From NCBI GenBank assembly GCA_037176885.1, contig JAWWNJ010000041.1, positions 558,001 through 622,000 of the forward strand: a DNA stretch of 64,000 nucleotides. Reading direction: 5' to 3'. The notes under the pieces are model-generated. The model did not search any database, was not told where the DNA came from, and saw only the letters and a list, made by a program, of their open reading frames with translations. Positions 49,078-59,579 of this stretch are shown in pieces. This DNA is from Favolaschia claudopus. Taxonomy: Eukaryota; Basidiomycota; Agaricomycetes; Agaricales; Mycenaceae. How positions within the stretch are numbered: the first letter of the stretch is position 1; every line of letters starts with the position of its first letter. The translations under genes and the position numbers were made by a program.

Positions 49078-49775
49078 TCACACTGCCTGAATACCCCAGA
49101 TCTGCTCGGGGCGGTTGGTAAACGTTTCGAAAGTAACCTTCAAATATCGATCTTGTTTAACTCGCATTTCTGCTGGGTACGGAATACTGTACTCACAGGC
49201 GCGATGGTACTCCCCGACTCGGCAGCCCAGGCAGTTAAAGCGAGGTTCGTGCCGGTGAGAACCCAGCTGTGAAAGTATTAGCATTTCAGTTGAATTCGTT
49301 GAAGCCATCTCTCCCGAGCCTGAGGTCAGAAGGACGGAACACTGGCATAGCATACCTTGCGGCAGTCGAATTGACACACACAGGGCTGAATTGTCCGCTC
49401 GTATTCGGCCCGATGACAGGTTGCAGGAACGTCGCGTCGCCATTGTTAGAGTTGGTGTTCCAGGTGACGACTTCAGCTCCGTTGGCGCCGCTGAGCGCAG
49501 AGACGAGGACGACGCCGCCTTTGCCTGTGTTGGACAATGCCCACTAGAGTGTGAACATATCAACATGGATTTAGATCGCAAAGGAAAGGGATGGTTAATG
49601 ATGAAGAAAGGGGAAGGAAACAAGGGACGGGGGATACAAATCAACGAACCTGCTGGTTAGGCGTATTCGTTGGGTTACGAGTTTGGGTTATAATCGGGTT
49701 GATGCTGTTGGCGACGTCCAGGACGTGGCCCTGGAAGGAGAGGAGGAAGAAGGCCCCGGTGAGGATGCAGCTCAT
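49078..49775 (-). CDS. Small secreted ricin-B-like (beta-trefoil-type) protein
   Basis: A minus-strand gene of four short exons. ATG 49775 gives a hydrophobic leader (MSCILTGAFFLLSF) followed by GHVLDVANSINPIITQTRNP and NQQ, a phrase like those of QxW-type beta-trefoil lectins. The second exon reads WALSNTGKGGVVLVSALSGA and AEVVTWNTNSNNGDATF, with CVNSTAA at its end. The third reads WVLTGTNLALTAWAAESGST. The last gives VTFETFTNRPEQIWGIQAV, ending in the QIW motif before TGA at 49078. Introns are about 90, 89 and 58 nt. About 165 residues. The repeated Q-x-W endings suggest a carbohydrate-binding fold related to ricin B, but binding is not shown. No enzymatic or toxic domain is present. Confidence 0.65.
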
Positions 49776-50424
49776 TGTATCTGTATCTTCGAGCGCTGAG
49801 ACGGAAGATGTCGATGAGGTCTGCCGTGCCTCCCTTTTATACGCAGTTAGTTCCGAACTTGTAGGAGGGAAGTGCAAGCGGCCGCTCATGGACAAGTCTT
49901 CGCATGTGAGTTTTAATAGAAAAATCCGATAAAAATACGATGGTTTCGCAGGGTGTGTCCATATATGAGGCGAGAAGATGACCGATGATAGCGGTACTCA
50001 CTGGCATAGAGCGGCCGTCGAGATTCTATCATGGATTCCGACACCATAGAGCCTGCGGCCGCTGTAGAATTTCATGATTGCCCTCTCAAACTTACAGCAC
50101 GCCAACCTAGGACCTGGGGCAGCTCCCATGAGTAAAAATATAATAATAAGTACGATTGCATACCAAGGACGTTATAATATTCTCGATGGTTGTCTCGCAT
50201 CGCAAATTTTCAGGACACTCTGTAAGGGCCTGCCAGTGGTGCCTATGCATCCTTCGACGATTGACATACGGTGCCATCGGCGACGGGAGCCTTCCATGCC
50301 CGGGCCTTGTTGATGTATACGAGTTCATGTTCCTTGATAGGTCCTGTGGCATTGAGGTGACGGTGCTTCTCATTAGAATAAATGTTCATGGTTGGCAGCT
50401 TGAAGCCAAAAAACATTTGAGGTA
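49776..50424. other. Intergenic, no gene seen
   Basis: 650 bases holding the TATA promoter of the lectin-like gene and the 3' flank of the pirin gene. No supported frame. Confidence 0.45.
49834..49841 (-). promoter_or_regulatory. TATA box of the secreted lectin-like gene
   Basis: TATAAAAG on the minus strand, about 60 bp upstream of ATG 49775, within GCGTATAAAAGGG. Good position for the single gene downstream. Confidence 0.6.
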
Positions 50425-51379
50425 TCATTCCATGTCAAATAACAACACCTCAGCCGGTATTTCCCCGGCGTTCGCCACCTTCAGCTCAGCACCGCCGCTA
50501 TCCAACTCGACGTACGCGGCATCGCCTTCCCTGAGAATGTGCTCACCTCTCGAACCTTTGAGGTCCACAACGCGAACCGCAGCCCCCTTTGCCGGTCCGG
50601 AGTTATGCCCACTCCTCTGAACGACCTGAATGAGGGCCTTCCTCCCACCAACCCTCTTCACCACCTCCTTCCCAGACGACACAATCGTCGCATAAAGCGT
50701 CAACCGACTTTGTACCGGCGCCGGACTCCCCTTATCTTCCCTCTTCTCTGCGAATACGCCCTGCGCATCAACAGGCGCGACGACACGCACCCAATTGTCC
50801 TTCTTCTCAGCGTCGGAGAAGTGGCGCGTGAAGTATTTCGGGGTCAAATTCGAAGTGGTGGGCAGAGCCCAAATCTGCAGGAAATGCACAGGATGTTCTC
50901 CGTGTGCGTGTTCGGAGTGTCTGATGCCTGTGCCGGCGGAGGTGAGTTGGATGTCGCCGCGTTTGAGGATTTCGATGTTGCCCATTGAGTCTTTGCTATA
51001 GAATCGTCGTGTATGGTAAGCAAAATAGGACCGAGGAAAAGAGAGTGTCGTGCAGACACACTGTTCGAGTTCTCCATCAACGATATACGAAAAAATCTCA
51101 AACTCCCTATGATGGTGCAGCGGAAATCCTGCATGCGCGTCGACGCGGTCTTCGTTTATGATTCTCAGAGGGCCGAATTGCATGTGTGCTGGATCGACAT
51201 ATCTATAATGAAAGGTAAGCAAAGAATTAATCGGCGATAAATCAGGTTTATTTTTCTTCATTTCGGATGGAAATTTGTGCCTACCCAGGTACAGAGAACG
51301 TATGAAAACTTTTCAGCCACCCGATATCCGAATGCCCGCGTTCGTGGCTGGGACGGGGAGTGATCTTCAAGACTGGCAT
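50425..51379 (-). CDS. Pirin family protein
   Basis: Bicupin of the pirin/YhhW family; members are Fe-binding nuclear co-regulators or quercetin-oxidising enzymes. ATG 51379 gives MPVLKITPRPSHERGHSDIG and WLKSFHTFSVPG. An intron (about 51207-51286) joins to YVDPAHMQFGPLRIINEDRV. The metal-site block is DAHAGFPLHHHREFEIFSYI with GELEHKDSMGN, the latter formed by removing a 69-nt intron that is itself in frame, then RGDIQLTSAGTGIRHSEHAH. The second cupin follows: PVHFLQIWALPTT, LTPKYFTRHFSDAEKKDNW, GDAAYVELDSGGAELKV, ending AEVLLFDME at 50425. All four metal ligands of pirins (His, His, His, Glu) are seen. About 290 residues. Whether this copy regulates transcription or is an enzyme is unknown. 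Confidence 0.9.
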
Positions 51380-51787
51380 GGGGAATTACAATAGCCTTCG
51401 TGACGATAAGTGTTGATTGGCAGACGGCGGAGGAATGTTATGGTTTGGGAAGTTGAGGGCGTGGAGGGGCATTGCTCGACGTCCTAGCTGGTTTATATAT
51501 CACCGATACCGCTGCATCACAAATATTGAGAATTGGATCCAAAAATAGCGATTTCTTCGGGTGCTTTGAAACGGATTTGTGAATTCAGATGACGCGGAAA
51601 TAAGTCATGATGTGGAACTCTGGATTCTCACGAGGAATCGAACTAAACTTTCGAGGGATCACATACATATTTGCTTTATTGACCACTGATTTCAATTTCC
51701 GAGATCGGCGGCTCGAATCAAAATAAATACATAGATAAAACGTCACCGATCCACTCACCTCAACCAAAGTCACCGAACAACATGAAC

Positions 51788-53434
51788 TCACACCTCAAGC
51801 AACTTCACTTCCAGCCTCCCCTTCCCGGCATCCCCTCGTGCTCGCTGAATATCCTCCAAAAGCGCATCCCGCTCTGACTCCGGTAACGCCCACGCCCACT
51901 TGAACTCCACAAGATAAAGCGCCAGCGAGCATCTCGCTAACCACCTCGGCAACCCTTGTCTATCCGCAGCAGTGAAGCACGCTGACGCAAACACGCCATT
52001 TTTCTCGCTGCAGACGACCCGCAGGCGCGAAAATCCTTCCACTATCTCCGTCTCTTCGTCAATGGAGAATCCAGCAAGTTGCAGATGTTCCGAGTCGCCG
52101 CGCCACGGGAGGGCTGCTGCGTTTATTGGGTGGAAATATATACTGAGGCTCGGTAAAGGGCGGTTCATGCGGAACCGCGCGATGGCGGCGAAGGCCTGGT
52201 GTACATGGACTGCCAGTGCGCTGGCATGCGCATCTTCGGCTGCTGTTTTGATATCATTGATAGTGATGCTGAGCTCCTCGACTGCTGGTGCGCTGGGCAG
52301 AACCCAGGGAACGTACGCCGCGGGAAGCACCATGAATATCACACCCCCTGCAGCTGCAGCAGTTTCGGTCTGCGCGTCGACTCCGCCCGCATCAGCATCA
52401 TCATGATCGAGAGCCGCATCGTCCAAACATCCTTCCTCCAGTGCAAGCAGCCGCAGATTGCGATGCCTTCCCAAAAACGCACGTAGCACCCCCGGAGGGA
52501 TGGCGCAGCCCGGAGATATCGACAGCCCTGTAAGCTGGTCCTTCAAATCGACGGTATTGAGGAGGGCGGTGTAGAATTGCGGTTTGGATTTGGAGCTGAA
52601 ACCGAATTTATTGGAGGGGAAGTTGGGGATACCCAGCCCCCAGGGTCCGCCGTGGAAGGTTACGAGCGTGAAACGATCATGATGAGGGGCGTCCGCGAGG
52701 GATACAGCCTTGATGTGCAGGGAATCGAGCCGGGGGAGGTCGCCCAGCGCCCTCTCGATGCGCATACTCTGCGTCCACTGCGGCCCGATTGCGAGGAGCC
52801 CGAGGAGCCAGATACAGATATGGTAGAGGTTTTGTATCCAGAGGAAGACGGTGAAGAGCAGGTATCCGAGGAAGTTCGAAGGTACGCCGTATTGGGCAAG
52901 GGAGAGAACTTCGCTCTCGGTGGGCCGGAAGCGCAAGGTGGGAAACGGGCGACGACGGGTGTATCGCGAGGCTTCGATGCGTCCTAGCCCGACGAGAAAG
53001 ATCGGATCCACCCCGTCTCGTGATAAGGTTGATATGAGTGTGGCTATTCTGGCTTTAATCCCCGGCTCAGAGGGGATGCGGCTTTTGATGGTCAGTTCTG
53101 TGAGAGATGGGATAGCAGTGATAGCGTCGACCAGCCGCGAATCCGAAAGCAGTGTCGACACTGAGCTGGAGCTGGGGGGATTGGATAAGGATGAGATGGT
53201 GAGTCTGTTGATGGGGTGAATGCGGGAGATTATGGGGATGAGATACGATTTTTTTTCGTCAGGGACTTCTATGTTTCCTGAGAAAATGACGGCTTTGGTG
53301 AAGCCGTGTCGTTCTAGGAAGGGGAACAGGGCAAGCTGCTGGAAGAATCGAGAGGTGTGAAAGACATTCCAGAGGTCTTTGTCGTCAAGAAATAGGAATA
53401 AGAGGTAGAGAAGTTCAGTTGGGAGACTCAACAT
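51788..53434 (-). CDS. F-box protein, tandem paralogue 1
   Basis: Single exon. Start chosen at ATG 53434 (MLSLPTELLYLLFLFLDDKD) because the neighbour paralogue begins MLDLPFDLQDLILGLLENTD; the open frame extends upstream to 53566 without support. The F-box is followed by LWNVFHTSRFFQQLALFPFL, KAVIFSGNIEVPDEKKSYLI and PIISRIHPINRLTI, closely matching the paralogue. Later come FLGYLLFTVFLWIQNLYHIC and WLLGLLAI, two hydrophobic stretches that could be membrane-embedded and are absent from the other copy. Leu-rich segments follow (LRLLALEEGCLDDAALD, AVEELSITINDIK, LPSLSIYFHPINAAALPW). About 548 residues. SCF adaptor role is inferred from the F-box. Target unknown. Confidence 0.72.
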   Translation of the reverse strand: MLSLPTELLYLLFLFLDDKDLWNVFHTSRFFQQLALFPFLERHGFTKAVIFSGNIEVPDEKKSYLIPIISRIHPINRLTISSLSNPPSSSSVSTLLSDSRLVDAITAIPSLTELTIKSRIPSEPGIKARIATLISTLSRDGVDPIFLVGLGRIEASRYTRRRPFPTLRFRPTESEVLSLAQYGVPSNFLGYLLFTVFLWIQNLYHICIWLLGLLAIGPQWTQSMRIERALGDLPRLDSLHIKAVSLADAPHHDRFTLVTFHGGPWGLGIPNFPSNKFGFSSKSKPQFYTALLNTVDLKDQLTGLSISPGCAIPPGVLRAFLGRHRNLRLLALEEGCLDDAALDHDDADAGGVDAQTETAAAAGGVIFMVLPAAYVPWVLPSAPAVEELSITINDIKTAAEDAHASALAVHVHQAFAAIARFRMNRPLPSLSIYFHPINAAALPWRGDSEHLQLAGFSIDEETEIVEGFSRLRVVCSEKNGVFASACFTAADRQGLPRWLARCSLALYLVEFKWAWALPESERDALLEDIQRARGDAGKGRLEVKLLEV

Positions 53435-54013
53435 CCAGCGCTGTGGACCGTGGTGGTGGTCAATGCGAAGGAGTGTCACAGCGTTATGATCGGGTTCACG
53501 GTGTGACCGCGAAAACGGCAAATGCCGAATCCTGGCTGATGTTGAACCCTGGAGCATTCTTTGCAATCGAAGGCACTTGTAGGTATGGAAGTATTCCTGA
53601 CCGAGGCAGAATAGACTTGGTTGGGCAAAGGCGGAAATCTTGAAACACTGCTTACGCGGACAAAGTTGAAATGAGCAAAAATTACACGACGTCGAGACTC
53701 GAGTTCAACGGTAAATCATCTTATTTACCAGGAAATCAATGGTTAAGTGTCCGTGGACAGCAAAAAAAAATTGAAACAGTTGAACAGGGTATGGACCTAT
53801 GGTAACGTGCATGGAATGACTTGGTTGCTTCAAGTTTCACCGAGATTCCCAAAAGGACACTCCTTTTGGGTACGGGCATTGCCCTTGCCAAAAGCGGCAG
53901 CTTTGGTTGTGTTTGGTTGGCTGGGGACCTCGGTTCCAACTTCGCAAAAGCTTCAGCCTCTTACAACGGCGTCCTATCCCTTAGGTCCATTGATAAATGT
54001 TGTGGGGAATAAG

Positions 54014-54152
54014 CATCCAAACAAAAGTACTATGCTGGATTTTCGAATTTTGATGTGATTTGGTATGAGATCGCCTTTTTTTCGGAAAACCCAGCACCTT
54101 CACAACACATAGGGAAAATTTGAAAGATCCGGCATAGTACTTTTGTTGAATG
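54014..54152. mobile_element. ~140-bp MITE-like inverted repeat
   Basis: The left arm is CATCCAAACAAAAGTACTAT followed by GCTGGATTTTCGAATTTTG. The right arm, reversed, is CATTCAACAAAAGTACTATG then CCGGATCTTTCAAATTTTC. About 35 bp pairs with a few mismatches around an AT-rich loop. Confidence 0.65.
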
Positions 54153-54342
54153 ATGGATTCTGAGCAAAATTGTCCGCGGTGGTCAAAGGATTGGGCCGGA
54201 TTTGAAGGACGAGAAGCTTTTCTACGGAGACGACTAGAAACCCCCAGTTCTATGGCCCAAATATCCCTGTTTTACTCCACTTAGTATTCAGAAAGCTTTC
54301 AATACTTGATATGAATATATCTTGTGAATTCTAGCCAGGTAA

Positions 54343-54939
54343 ATGAGGCAGCAACAGTTGTATGTAGGCGATCAATGGAATTATCAAAGTAATATGCTAA
54401 TAACTTTCTCAAATCATCAGAGATTTACTAAAGCCAAAGTAGAGCCATGTATGAATTTACTGCCTTCCCAAAGGTTATATGCCGGATTTCTTGTTTTCGA
54501 CCTTCGGGGCTCACAGGACATTGATTTCAGCAAAATCAAGCTGGAAGTCATAATTTCTGGCAACGAAACACAGAGCTCTGTTAATATTATGATACACCCG
54601 CTTATACCAAGCAAGCCTCCCACATAAAGTGTGGTATTCTGGGCCACCGTTCAGCCTGCAGAGCAAGCTGTATGTGCCGTTGTTGAGGCTTGTGACGATT
54701 GTGACATGCGTGACGAGGAAGCGAAACCGGTTGACTTCTGGTTCAAATTTGAGCCTGAAGCGAGATTCCAAGGTAAAAAGTCTGTTTTTCGTGCTGTGGA
54801 AACGCTTGGTGGTGTTTTCCATGTTTTCTTTTACTACCTACATCCCGATGGTATGCCATTTCCACCTCAATTGCCCGATATCACTCGAGAGATGAAGAAC
54901 ATCTTAAATATTTTTACAGATCCATGCTCTAGGACATAA
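54343..54939 (+). pseudogene. Hypothetical ORF interrupted by one stop codon
   Basis: One continuous reading frame with a single TAA at 54625-54627. Before it: RLYAGFLVFDLRGSQDIDF and SKIKLEVIISGNETQSSVNI. After it: VVFWATVQPAEQAVCAVVEAC, DFWFKFEPEARFQGKKSVF, ETLGGVFHVFFYYLHPDGMP, ending at TAA 54937-54939. Both halves look protein-like (balanced hydrophobicity, no low complexity) and share frame, so a nonsense mutation in a formerly coding sequence is the simplest view. I do not recognise the family. It may be cargo of the surrounding inverted-repeat element. Confidence 0.5.
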
Positions 54940-56457
54940 TTAAACACTTTTCTCCCTTATGTTTATGCTTCTACATCGTTGTGGAACGCAGAAACCGACG
55001 GAACATGCGGAGAAGGAGTTTGATTGGGGGCAAACAAGGCCAAAGCTGCCGCTTTTGGCAAGGGCAATGCCCGTACCCACGAGTCCTTTCCACTCAGCGT
55101 TCTCAACGCCAGCCTGTTCCGCAATAGAATCTGCAATCTGTGACTGCTGCTCAGCAGAGACTGCCCACTTCCCACCGCGGAAGACAAGACTCCTCAGCCG
55201 CGGGAACCGCCGCGCAATCCAGGAAGGAAGTAATTCCAGATCCAACGTGTCTAAGCGCTTCGAACCCGCCATGATGCAGAGATACCGGATTTCCGTCAAC
55301 GAGAGCTGTAAAGCTCTGTTGTCTCGCAAACGCCAGGGAAAAAATGATGCAGAGACGAGCCAGGGGAACATGGACTGCGTCGCGGTGAAATCCAAGGTAA
55401 GCTGGCGCATATCGGGATTGGTGGTCAGGAATGCTATATGGTTGAGCGCGGAGGAAAGTTCGAGACCATCCGTGGGGCAAATGAGAGTCAGATGCATGAG
55501 GCCGGGTTGAGTGGGAAGGATGTAATGGATGTGCTCCGCTGCGCATGTGAGCATAGTTATCCGGGTTGCGGAATCAGGAGCATCCGTGGACAAGGATAAG
55601 TTCGCCGTCGGATACAAAGATCTCGCATCGATTGAACCTTGCTCCAGGGCAAAACTTTCGAGCCGCTTGTGCCGATCTATGAATTGTAGGAGCGTTCTGT
55701 AATGAACCCCAGCGTCGGCTTGAATCCTAACGGACGGCAGATGGGGAATATATAATACAGCAAGGAGAGCTGACAGTTGTGGGGAAGAGAGGAGGGGCAG
55801 TGGGCCGATATTTAGCACGGGGGAACTACCAGAGATGAAGTCGAAGGTGGCGAGTGTAAACTGAGATTTTGTCCCGGATAGAACAGTCTTGACGTTCAGA
55901 GATCCGCATACGTTTTCGATGTCATCCGCAATCCTACGGGTGCATTCACCCCTGTTCCACCATGCCGCAAATCTGGCCCTGGGATGAGAACGTGTGTAAG
56001 GAGACAAGACAGATATGTTGCCGCTCTTGATAAAAACTATGGGATCACCACCTTGAGATAAGACCTCCAAAAGGTGGCCGATGCACTCATTCCCCGCGTA
56101 GAACACATGGTCCGAATGTATCTCGACTTCTGGGGTAGGAGAAATGCAAGCTAGAATCGCAGGTAGCCCGCGTAGGGGACGCAGCAGTCGCCACTCCTCC
56201 CAATGTGAAGGCTCGGGAATCATAGCGAGCTTCGTTATGGGCTGAACGCGATGGATGGTGGGGATGATTACGGCTGCCTTCTCGGTGAGACGTATGGAGC
56301 CTGAATAAACTTGCGACATCGAGATATCGTATTGCGCAAGGAGTGTGGCGGTCGTCAACTGTCGAAAGCTACGCGAGGTCTGAGACAGAGCCCAGATGTC
56401 GGTGTTTTCAAGTAAGCCGAGAATGAGGTCTTGGAGGTCGAAGGGAAGGTCGAGCAT
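54940..56457 (-). CDS. F-box protein, tandem paralogue 2, 3' end altered by element
   Basis: Single exon from ATG 56457 (MLDLPFDLQDLILGLLENTD) to 54940. The F-box continues as IWALSQTSRSFRQLTTATLL, then VYSGSIRLTEKAAVIIPTIH and RVQPITKLAMIPEPSHWEEW, parallel to the downstream paralogue. Leu-rich parts include LSALLAVLYIPHLPSVRIQ, LESFALEQGSIDARSLYP, LMHLTLICPTDGLELSSALN and FPRLRSLVFRGGKWAVSAEQ. The last ~46 codons (after VENAEWKGL) run into the inverted-repeat element: GTGIALAKSGSFG is encoded by its terminal repeat, and the same peptide can be read from the opposite arm on the plus strand. The native C-terminus was probably near EWKGL. About 505 residues as encoded. Confidence 0.7.
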   Translation of the reverse strand: MLDLPFDLQDLILGLLENTDIWALSQTSRSFRQLTTATLLAQYDISMSQVYSGSIRLTEKAAVIIPTIHRVQPITKLAMIPEPSHWEEWRLLRPLRGLPAILACISPTPEVEIHSDHVFYAGNECIGHLLEVLSQGGDPIVFIKSGNISVLSPYTRSHPRARFAAWWNRGECTRRIADDIENVCGSLNVKTVLSGTKSQFTLATFDFISGSSPVLNIGPLPLLSSPQLSALLAVLYIPHLPSVRIQADAGVHYRTLLQFIDRHKRLESFALEQGSIDARSLYPTANLSLSTDAPDSATRITMLTCAAEHIHYILPTQPGLMHLTLICPTDGLELSSALNHIAFLTTNPDMRQLTLDFTATQSMFPWLVSASFFPWRLRDNRALQLSLTEIRYLCIMAGSKRLDTLDLELLPSWIARRFPRLRSLVFRGGKWAVSAEQQSQIADSIAEQAGVENAEWKGLVGTGIALAKSGSFGLVCPQSNSFSACSVGFCVPQRCRSINIREKSV

Positions 56458-59372
56458 TTTCGCCGATACTAAATCGCGGGAGGAGGAATTTAGTAGTGTT
56501 AGTTGATGCGAGGAGTGGGAGCAGGGGATGACATACAAAATATACCTCTCCGAATAAGTAGGCACTCGAGGATATTTCGATGCGATAACTCCGGCCAGCG
56601 CAGTATTTAAGCACTTCGCACACAGCCACGGGGATTCGGGGTATCCGCAGCCGCTTCGAGCATTGTGACGATAACGAGTCGAGGAGAGCAAAATGGACAC
56701 GTCGTCGTGACGTGGTCGGAGTCATTGTGGTTGATCAGAACGTCGCGTTTGAAAACGGGTAGAGGCGTAGACTGCGAGCAAGTCATTGTTTCACTATTGT
56801 AAAGCTGCAGGACTGCTGGATGGGTGATGGTCGTGGTTTTGTGCAAGTGCGTTCGGCGATCAAATGGCGGTTGTTTGATTGCCGCTCGTCCTCACCACCG
56901 CAATCGATGGAATGGAAATTCTGAAAATGAAATTGAAGATACAAGATCTCACTTAGAGGGATGGTTATGTAAGTACTTATCCGGGACCTTAATATTCTTT
57001 GCTGATAATGCGCGAGTTTCTCAGTCTGGACTCTGAACATACCTGAGATCTGGACTTCTCTAAATCAGAATCATCTATGTAAGTCTGGGTTGAGTAGTTG
57101 TGGATATACATAAAGGCATATATATATGCCTTCGCTCGTAGATTATGTTTGAAAACACAGCGCACGATGCGGATTTCGAAGGCCGAATAGCATGAAAACT
57201 CGCGGGGCTCGAAAGATGCCGTAAGTTCAACTTTGACCACTGAACATACCCGAGATCCCCGAAACTCAACAAATTGAAACATTCGAGCCAGCTTCAAGTC
57301 TTGAGATTTCTGTCCAGGAGATATTAATTTGTGAGCTTCAATCTCTGCTCGTTTTTTCTAACAACGGCTTCGATTATCCTTTTGGGAACCCTGGTCCCTG
57401 GTTTCCAATTCCGCTCCGCCAGAAACCCAGTCTGGCCCTCGATACTCGATCCGATTTGCCGGAAAACTTGCAAAAAAAAAGAGTCAGTGGCAGAGGTAGG
57501 CATCTAGGAAGCTGTAGTAAAGCATGCAGACCAGTGGAACTCAGCAGTTCCGGAACAAAAATGAGAGTGCAGAAAGTCACCTGATCCCAATCGGATCAAT
57601 CAAATCAATCTGCCAAACTGCAATTTTCTGACTCCCACACAACTCCCACATCGTTTGCCACCTCGTCGGTCTCCGTGTCTCGATGGGCAGCTCACACTGC
57701 GTTACCCGGAGAACGTATGCCCTTGTTCTCTGCGTGACCCATGCTCTCGCTCCCGGGCCGCTTGAGTGGCCGACTCAAGTGGTCTGAGTCGAGTCTCTGG
57801 GTGGCAGTGGGAGACAGGTGACTCCGACAAGGAGGAGATAGAATCGAGTTTCTTACTGTTGATATGCCGATTTTGCTTGGACAATCGCAACCTCCCCCCG
57901 TCCCGCACCCAAATTTCTGAACGGCTACACTGCTCCGGAGTCCCGGGCCGACAGTCAAAGAATCGGCGAGTCTTTTTTCTTTCAGCACGAGTCAATCATC
58001 GACTGACGTTTGGGCAGTGTTAGTGAGACCACGAGAACCAATTTTCATCGTCTCGGCTGCCCGTAGATGTCGGTCTGTCACTTCCTCCTTCCTCTTTTTT
58101 TCGGACAATTTCGGTGCGTGTTTCAAGGGTTCACCCACCAAGTCAAGTCAAGGCTGCTCATCATTCAAAGGTGGACCGCGTCGATTTGCAAAAAACTCAG
58201 CGCCAATGTGCGTAGTGACGTCCACCCTCGAGACCCCAGGATTAATGAAAAGTGCTGTCACGGTCAACTTCAGGCTCTACCGGCGTCTAACAGTTGGTCT
58301 GAGAACAAGCATCTCCGCCGTAAGCCATTTATCATGTTCCCTTCATCATCTCTGTCGGCACACTGAATGCGAAACTTCTCGGTTTATTATTGCGCCGTTC
58401 GGCCCGTTCTTAGATTGTGGGTTTACCTGACTTTGCACCACCATCTGCAAATCATCTGCTGCCTTCGAGCGTTTATCGTTTACCTGGGCGAACAAATGTT
58501 GGATTTGCGACGCGTCATCGTCGGCGTTGTTGCAATGTTATCAAATCTGGACATTGGGTTGTTCACAGCTTTCATGGCTCCCTGAGCAGCGCAAACAACC
58601 TCTTTCAACCACATCGCAAGGCAGTTGGTTTCTAGATTATTGCAGCATCGGTTTGTGCCTGCTATGCTATTGCTCCCTCTGGATCGACGTTCGTGTCATC
58701 TACAGCATTGAAATCTGTGGGTCATCTCCCGCGAAAGTCGATACGCCATGAGGAAAGAAAGAAAGGTAAGATTAATTAATTATCGGACAATTCTCTTTCT
58801 TGACTGTTTCTCATTCATTTTATAGCGCCCAGCGTCTTGCTTTCCCTTCAGGATTTAGTATTCTTTTTGCACCTCCAAAGTTGGCGATGACGTTTGACGT
58901 GATTCAGACAGCCAGTCGCAGCCTATTTCGACAACTTGACCGTTTGTTGACTGTGAATCATCACAGCTAAGGGTGAGTCTGTTTGTGTCTTTCGGTTCGC
59001 CCTGGAATATTTGTCGCACTCGCAACCATATCTGCTCCAAATTAATCGAGTCATTTGCAGCCCCGAAAGACCGCCTCTGCTTACGTTCGGGTAACATTGG
59101 GCGGACCCTCTATGATTCATAGTGGTAGATTGACGCGCAGCTACTACGGTACGTCCCAATTGCAAACTCAAGGTAGTTTCTATCACCGACCCGTTGAAGC
59201 AGCATTTGTTGACGAGGAAGGCGGTATTCGTGTCGTCCCCAGAATGGTTCCTCCTTATCGAACTGCTCTGGGCACCGCAGGCTTGATTCTTCGTGTATAG
59301 CTCTCTCGACCGCCATTGACAGAGAGAGCGCTCAATTTAGCAATTACCACCAATCTGAAACCCTGTCCATCG
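56458..59372. other. 2.9-kb stretch without a supported gene
   Basis: From the F-box start to the GATA-factor leader. Many short frames occur on both strands, none with conserved features. AT-rich patches occur at 57060-57130. The last kilobase may be the long 5' leader or upstream exons of the GATA gene, which is common for fungal GATA regulators. Confidence 0.4.
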
Positions 59373-59579
59373 ATGTCACAAGAACGTCAAAGCCCAAGTC
59401 TCTCTCGAACCTCGCAGCAGCTAGCTGCTTGTTTGTACTCTCGGGAGGTGGATCCAAGTCATTTTCAATTGACTCCCTCACCACAGGTTTTGCGAGGTAC
59501 AAAAAGCGCGACGAGATCCGCAGTTCAACCAAACCGACCACGAATTTCCTTCAACATTAACCAAAGAGCAATCACAGAT

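Larger units (their letters stand above)
53868..55078. mobile_element. 1.2-kb inverted-repeat element abutting the F-box gene, nested MITE inside
   Basis: 53868-53906 and 55040-55078 are 39-bp perfect inverted copies beginning GGGTACGGGCATTGCCC on each strand, each containing TTGCCAAAAGCGGCAGC. Similarity fades inward and, with gaps, continues a little outward. It encloses a smaller inverted repeat (54014-54152) and the broken frame 54343-54939. The right arm is read through by the upstream F-box gene. No confident target duplication: TCCTTT words on both sides are only partly alike. Confidence 0.65.

Noticed and set aside
57692..57995. Overlapping ~98-codon minus-strand frames
   Set aside because: Two frames of equal length in the same place with no protein-like pattern; not a gene.
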